DNA of 64,000 nt from Tretioscincus oriximinensis. Its lineage: Eukaryota; Chordata; Lepidosauria; Squamata; Gymnophthalmidae. Of the stretch, positions 15,201 through 27,200 are shown piece by piece. Every line of letters begins with the position of its first letter. Position 1 is the first letter of the stretch. The position numbers and the translations under genes are program-made. Location: NCBI GenBank assembly GCA_022410635.1, contig JAJVDF010000209.1, positions 517,678-581,677 of the forward strand. Direction: 5' to 3'. Below the pieces are notes generated by a model, which saw only the letters and a list, made by a program, of their open reading frames with translations, had not been told where the DNA came from and made no database searches.

Positions 15201-18200
15201 TTATTTTCAAAAATTGACGATGGCAACTATTTTTCTGTTGAATCAATTTGCAGCCGAGGGTAGAGAAGGAGACGACTCAAAGTAGGATGAACATATATAT
15301 TTATTAAATTAACAATAAGTCAAAAAACCCTAATGCCCACGCGTAACAAAAACGGCGCGATAGCTAACATTTAAACCTTTAAAGTGCTTTAACATAGAAA
15401 AAACCCAGAAGTGGAGAGAAAGAGGCCATGGCTGGAGTAGGAGCGTGGCAGGCGCAGCAGCTTGGTAGGCACCTAGGTCAACCGCCCGGCCTTACCTAAT
15501 CCGAATAGGCCATGCCCCCTTATGGGCGTGACGCATAAGCCAGCCATGCCCCAAACATGTGATCCGCACCGTCCAGCCTGGGCCTTGCCAGTAGACCGCT
15601 GATGACCACGCCCTGTGCATTGACCACGCCCCGTGCGTTGACCACGTCTCCACTCCTTGCCATGACTGCAAAGAAAGAAATTAACAAAACACAAAAAGTA
15701 TTAACATACGGGAGGGTAGCAGGGTGGGATTCGCGCATCGCCAACAAAAGAGAAAGATGGCGCCGGGCGCGGGGGTTTTATAACCCTCGTCGCCCCGGAA
15801 GGAGCGTCACTTCCTGTCGCCCGATCTCGGGCAGACAAGAACGGACGCTCCCTCCTAGAGCATCATCCTCCTCCCCGGTCAGCAAAATGACGGCACCCAC
15901 GGATCTCGCCGTGAGTAGCCGATTTCCCATAAAATAACCCTTACATTTTACACTTGTGAAATATGCTTACTGGTTGCATGTGACATACTAGTTCTTTGTT
16001 ATTATTTGCTGTTATGTTTTGACATAAAATTGATAAACTCATCAGTTAAAACTTTCTAGTTCAGACAACCCAATTTTCAAAATTTAGTTGCTGGTCCTTG
16101 TCTATTTATTTAGTTTTACATATATCCTGCCTTATACCTGAAGGTCTCAGTGTGGCCAACCATGGGGTGGCGCACATAGGTTTTGTTGCGTTCTCCACAA
16201 CAGATACCCTGTGAAGTAGGTGGGGCTGAGAGAGTTCTAAAGATCTGTGACTGACCCAAGGTCAAAAATAAAAATTTGCCTCATTTTTTTAATTCCTGAG
16301 TATAAAAGGAAGAAATGGATTGAATTCCACTACCACTTAACCACTGTTCAAACCTTACTTTCTGACTGGCAAGATATGATATGATTTGTCAATTCACATT
16401 CTAATAAATGCCTCTCTAATTTGGAGTGAAAATCTGAGAGAGTTTTTGCTTACAGTTACACAATAAACTTCTGGAAACAGAACGCCAGCTTGGAGAAGCA
16501 CATGGCCGACTAAAAGAGCAAAGACAACTGTCCAGTGAAAAGCTGATGGATAAGGAGCAGCAGGTGGCTGACCTTCAGTTAAAACTTTCACGTGCTGAGG
16601 AACAGGTAAGATTTATTCTCATCTAATTTTTACTTCATTTAATGTACATTTTTGAGGTTCATAATTTCAGTATTGGGATTCAGAAGTAAAATCAAAACTT
16701 CCTCTGGGTGTATTGTTTTTTAATATAGGTCTCAGTGAGGTCTCAAAAAAGGTTTGCTGCTAGTCACAAACCAAATAGGCCCACTATGTAGTGGGTATGG
16801 ATACTAAAGGTCTTCGCCTCCAGTATTTTATTACATCAGAGCAACTGTAAAGGCAATCCCTTTTTTCTGTCCTAAAATGGTCGAAAGTTTAAAAGCTCTA
16901 TAACCCTTGCTCTCTGCATTTTAGGGAAAGAAATTTTTCCTTTATGTTAGGGTATAGGAGTGTTGAAAAAATGCTCTCTTACATCAGTCAGTATGGAAGA
17001 AATTCAAAAGACTTCAAAGGACCAAACAAAAATATTTCTGGGATTCTGCAGCCATCAGAGGTTTATCTGTCAGTACAAGCTGGTTAAAGGAAATTGGAAA
17101 AACTCAAGTTTTTTATTTTGTTTGAAAAAAAAACTGCATAGTTTCTGAGACATTCCTCTGACATGTCTAATTTTTGTAACATAATTGATCCTTCCAAAAA
17201 TCTTGTCATGTGTCCCTTCTAACATATGCATGAGGTAAGATTATTTGTCTTAATGAGTTCACATTGGTCCTCTTTAGTTAAACAAACCGAGCATTTCTTT
17301 CTGGCACCTTGAGCTTTTCTTAGGATTAGATCATAGTATCTTTTTTTCTAATTTCAACTAAAGTTGTATAATAAACTTTATAATGTTAGTATTAATACTG
17401 AATAATGTTAATCTTCCAAAATTGCTAGTTATATCAATATTAGTTAGACCTTATTTTAACGAATTGCAAAGTGTATATATTATGCCAAGCTACAATCTAT
17501 TGTAATTGGACCTTTTATGATTTATTGAAATTCTTCATTGATAAAGTACTGCTTCTTCAGTAAGATGATTTAAAGTGATCTCTTAAAAACTGCTTCAATA
17601 TTAGATTAAATAGTAAGTTCTATTAAACTCAATTGTGCTTATCAGTTTTCAGTCAACAGTCTGTGACTATTTTTCTAAGCTAAAGGAGAAAGCAGCAAAT
17701 GCAACTGAATTGCAGCATCAGTTAGATAAAATGAAACAGCAGCACCAGGAGCAACAGAATCTTCAGCAAGGCACAACAGCGAAGCTACGAGAAGCTCAGG
17801 TAAGAGAAAGCCTGCAAGAAGATCTTCTATAAAGCTGGTGCAAGAGTGAATGACATCAACTTATTTTAATGTGTCCAGGATATGACTAGTTTTCCATCGA
17901 TACTTTCTGTAGTATATGATTGTCATTTTTTCATACTGGACATGTATTGGAATCCTAGAAATACCAACTGGTTCACAGTTGGCTTTCAGACTATTCTGTG
18001 AAAGCCCTTAGGATGATTGTAGAACAGGACAAAGTGCTCTAGGGAACAGCTTGCTTTGCAGTAATAGGCAAATATGGAAATGGCTTCTGTCTCAAGGAAT
18101 GACACTAAGGCTACCTAGGGCTCCCATTGTAATCTGCAGTAGCATGCAGACATCAAATAAAAAGAAATTCATTGCAGAAAGATCTAAGATTTGTTAGTCA

Positions 18201-21200
18201 AAATATGTTTAATTTATTATCAGTAGTGACACTAGAATGAAGGAATAGTAACCCTTGAGGGATGAGGGTTATGCACTGCAGACTGCTCCTACCAAGGGGC
18301 ACATTCTTAGTGTGGATGCAGGACTGAACTGCGCTATGACATGAAAATGATTCTACTCCAACAGAAAATCCTTGCAAGTGGTCTCCAAAGCATGCCTCAG
18401 CAGTAGAATAACCCACGGCTTGCATGTGGATAGCACCAGGGAGTCTGGTGCCATTTCATTAGAAACGTTGCTTTATTGGATTGAACATGTATGATGTTAG
18501 ATAATGTGTGTTATATAGATTTTGGCTAAGTGTGGCATGAATCTTAAAACCATAAAGACTTAAATGTGAGAACCATTCTTGAATGGAAGGTTCAAAACCA
18601 TATTTGATATGTTTGCTTATTTGGAATCATTAAAATGGGTGCCATTTGTTATGTGATGTTTGAGCCTTGCCCATTTGACACATTCTAGACTGATCTAATT
18701 GTAAAATGCATAGAAGGTGAAAATGTGTCTTGATTCGTTAACCTTCTGAAATCTCCAATGTCCCTTTTGAAGAATGATTTGGAGCAAGTACTGCGTCAGA
18801 TTGGGGATAAAGATCAAAAAATTCAAAATCTTGAAGCATTGTTGCAAAAGAGCAAGGATAATATTTCCCTGCTGGAAAAAGAAAGGGAAGACTTGTATGC
18901 CAAAATTCAAGCTGGTGAAGGGGAAACAGCAGTTCTTAATCAGTTGCAGGAAAAGAACCATACATTGCAAGAGCAGGTGGGTAGACTTTTGTTTCTTATC
19001 GAACCCTATTTTAAAAGGTAAAAGGATTATTTTGTTATCCGTAAGCTCTTTGTTGAAATAATGGAAATATCTAGTCATCGTGAAAGACATCTAGATAGAT
19101 TTTAGGTTTTATCAGAAATAAAACTGTCATCTTCAAAAAAACCCACACATATAAATTACTTAGAAATGTTTGAATGTATTAAAATGCCATAACAGTGTTT
19201 TTTTTTCCTTCTTTTGCTATGTAGCAATTTATTATTGATTTTCAGAAATGGCTAGAAAATGAATTCTCTTGCTGTCCGTAAAAGATTTATACAGGGGCAC
19301 CCTATTTAAAGTTTGGGGATGCATAACAAGATTTTCAGTGGAGATTATATGCAGATTCAGTAGCATTAATTTGTAGATCAACTTTGTAATTTTTGCAGTG
19401 GATTTGATGGTTCCATGTTATCTGGTTTAGGTTGTTTTCAACATTGGAATTGTAATAGTTTAACAATTATTTAAAGTTTGGGGATGCATTTTAACAATAT
19501 TCTAGTAATAAATCAGGAAGCAAACTAAAAGTAAAAATATTGGGGAAATTGCTGAATTATATTGAAATTCCATAATGTATGTAATGGCACGGTTGATTTT
19601 ACTGGGTCTTTCTATTGAAGATTTCCCTAAACCCTGTTACATATAAAATCACTCTCCACAGGTCAGGAATCAGTAAAAATGTCTACTCTGTTGCATTTTC
19701 TCAATAAATTTAAATTGTTTATAATATACATAGGTAAAAAAAAATCCATTTGCCAATAATAGTTTAAGGAACTTATTTTTTAGAATATATTTTGTTATAA
19801 GGATATAATTGAATAATAGAAGAATATGTAAAAAAAATGATAGTAGTAGATGTACATGTTCACTGAAATCAGAGAAATAGCCGTTGTTAGTCCAGTAGAA
19901 AGTCCAGCAAAGGGGCTAGTAGCACTTAGAGACTAATAGGAGAAACGTAGGTGGCATAAGTTTTCATAGACATGTCAACTTCTTCAGATGTAGTCCCTCA
20001 GCATCTGAAGAAGTAGACATGTCTACAAAAGCTTATGCTACCTCATGTTAGTCTCTAAGTGCTACTAGCCCCTTTGATGTTCACTGAAAGATAGACGGAC
20101 AATCATGGTGACTTTCATATTTTAGAACTGATGTTTTGGGTGTCTTTCCACTTCTAATTGCTTTTGTGGCTTGCTTGCAGGTAACACAGTTGACAGAAAA
20201 ATTGAAAAACCAGTTAGAGAGCCATAAACAGGCCCTGGAAAATTTGCATGAGCAAGTTCAGGAGCAGAAGGCACATCTAAGAGCCTCCCAAGATCGTGTT
20301 CTCTCGTTAGAAACAACTATAAGTGAATTAAATAGTCAGCTAAGTGAAAGCAGAGAAAAAGCAACGCAACTTGATTTGCAGGTAATCTAATCTAAAATTA
20401 TTGCTGGATTTAAAAGAAAATGTGAACTTGGCTTAGTTTCAGTAAATCTGATAACAGTGTTGAGTTTATGTGTTGTTTTAGTCACATGGGCTGCATCCTG
20501 ACATGAGGAAAGGAAACGGTTTGGAGAACAGCAAAATTGTTCTAAATTCTGTTCTCCCTCTTTCCCAGCCCTGTTTGAGCCCCATTTCAGTGGCTTGAGA
20601 GGGCAGGGAAAAAGCACTTGTAAGGAAGCGTAGATGGAGTGTATGTTTTTTTTTAAAAATCCCTGGTTTTGAATAGGATGGATTATCCTTATTCTGGCTC
20701 CTATCAAAGCCAAAAGCAGCCCCAGGGATCGGGCTCCTGGTGGGTAGTGAGATCTCTGCAGATCTCCTGCCGTTGCTGCTGCCTCCTTTTGAAACAGTGC
20801 TGAAATAGCTGAAATGAAACTGCTGGCAAAAGCCAGCAGTAGTGGCAGAAAATCTGCAGGGATCTCTTTCCCTGCCATGGGACCTGGATCCTTGGGGGTG
20901 CTTCTGGCTTCACTAGGATGCTATCTGTTCAGAGCACAGCACAGCAAACAGTTGCCAGTGTAGAATTGCAGTTGTAACTGTTTTCCGAGCAAACTCCACT
21001 TGGACACTGTGATGCTGTACAAAGAGTGTGTGACCACACCTGTTTTGCATTTCAAATAAATGGGAAATGAGTGCTGCCAGCACACATCTTCAGCATCTAT
21101 TTCCCCACCTAATCGGGACACAGCCATAGACAAGTTTGGAATTTTGATAGCATCTTTTCACCCCATCTTCCTTTTCTCCTCTTGGTGTAAGGAGCACTCA

Positions 21201-24200
21201 GAGGTTTTGTGACAATTCTAGAAAAAAACATTTTGGTCAATGTAGCTGAGCAAACTAACAGAGCGTAGTGATAATTAATGAAGGTAGTTAATGAAATTGT
21301 TGAAACTATATGCCAAATAATTTTCATGTATTTTTAAAAAGAAGTTTTAAAAAGAACCTTCTTCAAAAAAATACTTGCATTGTTGGAAGGCATTTTGTTC
21401 AATGAAGTATATTATAAAACTAGCTCCTATTAAATACACTTATCTTATACAATGTTATGGGTTCTGTTATGAAAAATCACACTATTATATAAGTTGTGAT
21501 AAAACCCAGCTATAATTGCAGACATTCTAAATTGGAGGCATTTAATTGCTGGTAGCAGTTCACATAATAAGATTTCAAGCATTATTTATATCATTGCAGG
21601 CAGTTGAAACCACTCTATACATACTTGATATACTGTATATTCCTTTTTTTAAGATATAGGTTTTTTTAAAAATAGTGAGTAGTCTATTTGACATTCAACG
21701 ATTACTTTACTCTTTGTTAGGTAAAAGCAAAAACTGAATTACTCCTCTCAGCAGAAGCAGCCAAAGCTGCTCAGAGAGCAGACCTTCAAAATCATTTGGA
21801 CACTGCTCAGAATGCGTTGCAAGATAAACAACAGGTGAGAGAAAACAGTAGTGTCATATAAAATTCCAACATATTTTAAAGTTCTGTCTTAATTTGTTTA
21901 AAAAACAACTTTGGGAAGTCTTGTTGTAGATCACGAGGTTGTGTAAATACATGTTTCTTTTTAAGTTATTTTCTGTTTAAGTAACTGTCACTTCTGAGTC
22001 AGAAGAAATTCAAGTAATATAGGCATCTCCTTAACAAATCAAACTAAAAATAAACTGTATTGAAGGCAACAGTTAAGCTATGAGAACATTTTAGTACTCA
22101 TCTGAAGTGCTTATTTCACGTTTACTAATTTTAGTTCTCAAAACAGATATTTTCAATTTGGGCTGCATATGGTTGGACGCTCGCATTACTTAATAATTTT
22201 TGTTTGATTGCAAGCCCTTGGTTACTCATTTTGGTTGAATAGAAGTTTGAATGTACTGGATCATTCCCAACCACAACAGTAATCTGAGTTGATTTAGTGA
22301 ATCCAGGTTTGAGTAGAGAATTAGCCCAGTAATCCTGCAGGTCTTTTTCAACTCGTCTGTGAATTTTATGTTTCTATGATACCATTTTAAGATTCAGTGC
22401 TGCCCTCCCCTTCACTCACAATGAGGACTTGGCCATATCTGTTGAAGATCTGACCAAAGAGAGAAGGTGAAATCCATGTTATTCTACAGTCTTTATTTTG
22501 TGTATCTTTTCCCTCTGAGGTGTTTGTGGGAAAAAGAGAAAGAAAAAGATGGATGTGTGGGAAATGAATTCATCTGTGTTTGTAATAGATTGCCTCATAT
22601 ACTGATGCTATGAATGTTGACTTGGGGTGGGCTTTGGGTTTGATGGTATTTTTATGCATTTCTCTTTTTAAAAAATGAGGGAACTTAAGTTTAATATGCT
22701 GACAGATTTTATCAAATTCAGCCAAATAAGAACATAAGAAGAGCCATACTGGATCAGGCCACAGCCCATCAAGTCCAGCAATCTATGTCACACAGAGGCC
22801 CACCAGATGCACCTGGGCAGTCCGAACAGAGGAAAGCAAAATATGCACCTGTTCATGACTCCCTGGAAATGGTATTTCTGGAGTCCTGCCTGTTGCTCCT
22901 TCCCGGAGGCAACATCAAGACGTCCATCCTAGTATCCATTTATACCTTTGGTGTCTAGTCCTGTCATGAAACTATCCAAGCTGTTAGCTACCACTACCTC
23001 TTCAGGAAGTAAATTCTACATGCCGATGGACCTCTGGTTGAAAAAATACTTTCCTTTGTCTATTCTCACTTTTCTACCCAACAGTTTTAAGGGGTGCCCC
23101 CTGGTCCCAGTGTTGTGGGAGAGAGAAAATATTTTTCTCTATTCACCCTGTCTATCCCATGCATGATTTTGTACACTTCAATCAGATCACCCCTCAGACG
23201 TCGTCTTTTAAGGCAGAAGAGGCCCAGACATTGCAGCCTGACTTCGTAAGGGAGGTGCTCCAGACCCTTGATTATTTTTGTTACCCTTTTCTGCACCTTC
23301 TCCAGTTCCAAAATGTCCCTCCTGAGTTGTGGTGACCAGAATTGAACCCAGTATTCCAAATGTGGCCTCACCACAGATTTATAAAAAGGCAAATCAACAT
23401 TTGCTGACTTATTTTCGATTCCTTTCCTACTTATCCCCAACATGGAATTTGCCTTTCTTGCTGCCGCTGCACACTTGCTTAAGTTGAAGTGCATTTGCCA
23501 TTTTGATACGCACTCACCCAATTTCAATAGATCACTCTGGAGTGCCTTACAATCATTTTCAGTTTTTACTACCCTGAACAGTTTAGTGTCGTCAGCAAAC
23601 TTGGCTACTTCACTATTTACCTCAGCATCCAGATCATTTATAAATATATTGAAAAGCAAGGGTCCCAGTACATATCCCAAATAAGGTTGCATGAAACTCT
23701 TCTGAGAAATTCAGTGGACTGCCAAAGAGCATATTACTCAAAATTATATTAATACATCATTATTTAGGTACATGCTTTATCAGTGAATAAGGTAGAGTAG
23801 GAATTTTATGTGTGGATTGCAAAAAAAAATACTGTTTTCCCCCTTTTTCCTCTTTTTTTACTGCTTGCTCCTTATGTTGATTTTTTTAAAGTGGATAATT
23901 AATAGTAAGTGGGTCAAATAACCTTATGATTCATAACTTTTAATGCAATCGCAACCATTCTTACACTGAAGAACCTCCTATACTGCTCAGTAAAAATTAA
24001 TTTCAGGAAAGCAAGGTCAATTTGTAGCCTTGTATTCTGACCATTAGACATACTTCCATTGTTTTCTAACTTCAGTTTTAAAGCTGAGTATTTATGCCTG
24101 CTTTGTATTCGGTTTCTGCCATCTCTCAGAAGAGTGCAATGACAAACTACTTTCATTTTATTGCATGGAGATATCTTTCTATTGACCATAAATCAATCTA

Positions 24201-27200
24201 GATGTGTGCCCATCTTATATTACTTTTTAAATAAAAAAGTAGTTTTACTATTGTTTAAAACTTACGGAAAATTAGTCTTTTGTATTTGAATTGTGCATTT
24301 AGTCTTAAAACCATTATTGTATCAATACAATGCAAAATATGTATTTTATTTTAAGAAGAAAATAATTTATTCAGGCTGTATCCCCATTGCGCTTTGGAGG
24401 TTATTTTACCTTCATTGCGTCCCACAGAATCACATGTGTCCAGCCTTCTGCGCACTTTAAAGCTCTTTCTTGTGTAGTATATAGGCACAGCATATACTCT
24501 GATTTTAACAGCCTCCATTTTGTAAGCTCCGAAGGAAAAATCTCTCTGGCTCTTGGAGCGCAAAGACTCCCTGGGAATAGTATATATATAAATGGATACT
24601 AAGATAGTTGTCTGGATGTAGCCTCCGGGATGGAGCAACAGGCAGGACTCTTGAAATACCATTTGCAGGGAGTCACGAACAGGAGCAGCATATTTTGCTT
24701 TCCTCTGTTCGGACTGCCCAGGTGCATCTGGTGGGCCTCTGTATGACACAGAATGCTGGACTCGATGGGCTGTGGCCTGATCCAGTATGGCTCTTCTTAT
24801 GTTCTTATGTTCTTATGTTCTTATGTTCTAGTAGGCAGGGTCACAGAGAATTCTGGGGTTGTAGTTAGGAAAGCACAGCAGTTCTTCTGGGGCCCTGTCC
24901 ACTCATAGGAGACTGCCATACACATGTTAATGTAGACTATGGTAGACCCAGAATACACCAGCATGTGGATGGCCAAGCTTTGTTCTGAGATATAAGCCTA
25001 AATAAGCTCTGTGAGAATAGGGCTTTGGGCTGGACTTTCGAAGGCAGAAGCGAGAAGCAGCAGCTTGGATAGTAAGGTAAAATGGGGACGTGTTGCTAGC
25101 GCATTTGCTTTTTTAAGAGTCTTTAACGTGCGGCAAACCAACAAGTGGTTCAGGGTGGAACTTTTTGTTGCAAAGTAATGCTTTCTGCTTTTAAGCATGA
25201 TATATTCTTTGAAAATTATTCTTTTTAATTATTAGGAGCTAAATAAAGTCAGTACACAGTTGGATCAGCTTACTACTAAGATGCTTGACAAACAAGAATA
25301 TTGTACTCAGTTGGAAGCCAATCTTAAAGAGTTCAAAGAGAAGCATCTTCATTTGGAGCAAAAAAATGAAGAATTGGAAGGTCATTGTAAGGTTAGTAGA
25401 CATGAAATCTTTACATTTATTTATTCATAACAGGTATCAGTTAGTCAGATTGTTACTTTTTGTACCTAAAAGCTATTAGTTTATAATTCAAATCACAGGG
25501 AAGAATTAATGGAAACAGATATGCATTTTTAATAGGGCAAATTGTTAAAACTCTAAATGTACTAAAGTCATGACATTTGAAAACTCTCTCTGATAGTGTG
25601 TATTACTTTGATTACCTTTTCTCCCAACAAAAAATCCTAACAGGAAATATATTTCCATCCCTTACAATTTTTTCATAACAGTTATTATAACAAATGAACA
25701 ATGACTTTTATGTGACCTAACCTGTATAGATAAGGAAATTAAGGCTTAGTAATGAGGTATTCCTTGGATATACTTTGAAATCTCTACAAAAGAAACATAT
25801 TGAAAAAGATGGAAAAAAACTCTTAATCAAGTGTTTTGCAGTTTGATTTTTATCTTTTTTGTAGCAAATAAGATTGCTTCACCATGCATTTCCTGCATTT
25901 TTGTTTCTTTTATATCTTTCTCAAGTGATTTCTCAAGTTAGTCTCAAAGTGCTGCTAGCTCCTTTGCTGGACTTTTATATCTTGTTACCCTAGTTTCAGA
26001 GTTGTGCATTTTCAGACCCTGTTGTCGTTTTTAATATGTTAAATACACATTTTGTTTTTATTGTTACCTTTGCTGAGATCTTCCAGTATAGGATGAAAGT
26101 ATAAAAATACAATTTAAAAACTCGTTAAGTTAAAAACAAAAATGAATAAAAATGAAAGCAAATATAAAATTAAAAATAGTAATTTAGTGTAGTAGGACAG
26201 GCATTAAATTGTGAATTGTCACAGTAATTTTCAAGTGCAGTGATATTTTTAAAGTAAGTTTACAAAAGCAATTATTTTAGTATAAGAAATACCTTATTTC
26301 AAAACAATGTTTGAAGAATCATTCCTAAAATATTAGAGTACAGAAACAATATTCATAAAAACAAGTATAGACATTTCAAAAGAGAATAGAAGAACAAAAA
26401 TATTTTTTAAAATAGCATTTTGAGCTGTCCATGCAGGTCTGGTATGTTGATTGCTAAACATCACAGGACAGATTTTCCTGCTGAGCCAAGTGTTTTGGTA
26501 AGATGAGACTGAAAACATTGATCAAAATCAAGTACAGATGTAAGCAAAATGATCTTATTGAAAGAGAAATGTTTTGGTATATATTTGAAATGGACAATAT
26601 TTTTGCATCAACAACCCCCTTATGAATTTAAGAAGAGTTCTTTGAAATCATGCACCTGCTGTTCAAATTAATAAGTGTACATTACATAGGAAATCATTTT
26701 GTATGAATATGATTGGAAAGCAGATAGTATGAGGAAGCTGGTCACTGAGTCCTATAATTGGGAAAGACTCCCACAGATGCAATCCAGATTCAGTCTTCTT
26801 AAACATTTCTTATATTAACTTGGAAATTATTTGTCTACAAAATCAATTTAAAAATCCATACTGGTTATCTACATTCTTACTTCAAGGACTTCCAAGTTAT
26901 TAAGAAAGAAATGGGAGAGGTTTGACACCACAGTAACACCTTAAAAGAGGGAGGTTCAATTCAGGCCTGTTTTGAGGTTGAATTAGACTGAGCCAATATT
27001 TTCAACATCTATAGGCTGACCAGATGACAACATCAGCTCAGTCTGCTCTTTAGACTTCCTGACGCATTCTTTACATTTCTAGATAATCCCTATGATTTTA
27101 ATTTAATTCTGTTTTAATTTTTTAGCTCATTAGTGAGCTTTCCATTTAATTACACCACGTTTTGATGTCTTCTGTATGCCTTTCTATGTTAGTTTTTAAT

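Noticed and set aside
20387..20878. 163-codon antisense open frame in EEA1 intron 15
   Set aside because: Lies in a GC-elevated repeat-like block, which lengthens chance frames; no family resemblance.
24351..24868. Matching open frames ([17 protein letters not shown]...) at 24.6 kb and 54.6 kb
   Set aside because: Conserved only because both are young CR1 3' UTR copies; this region of CR1 is non-coding.
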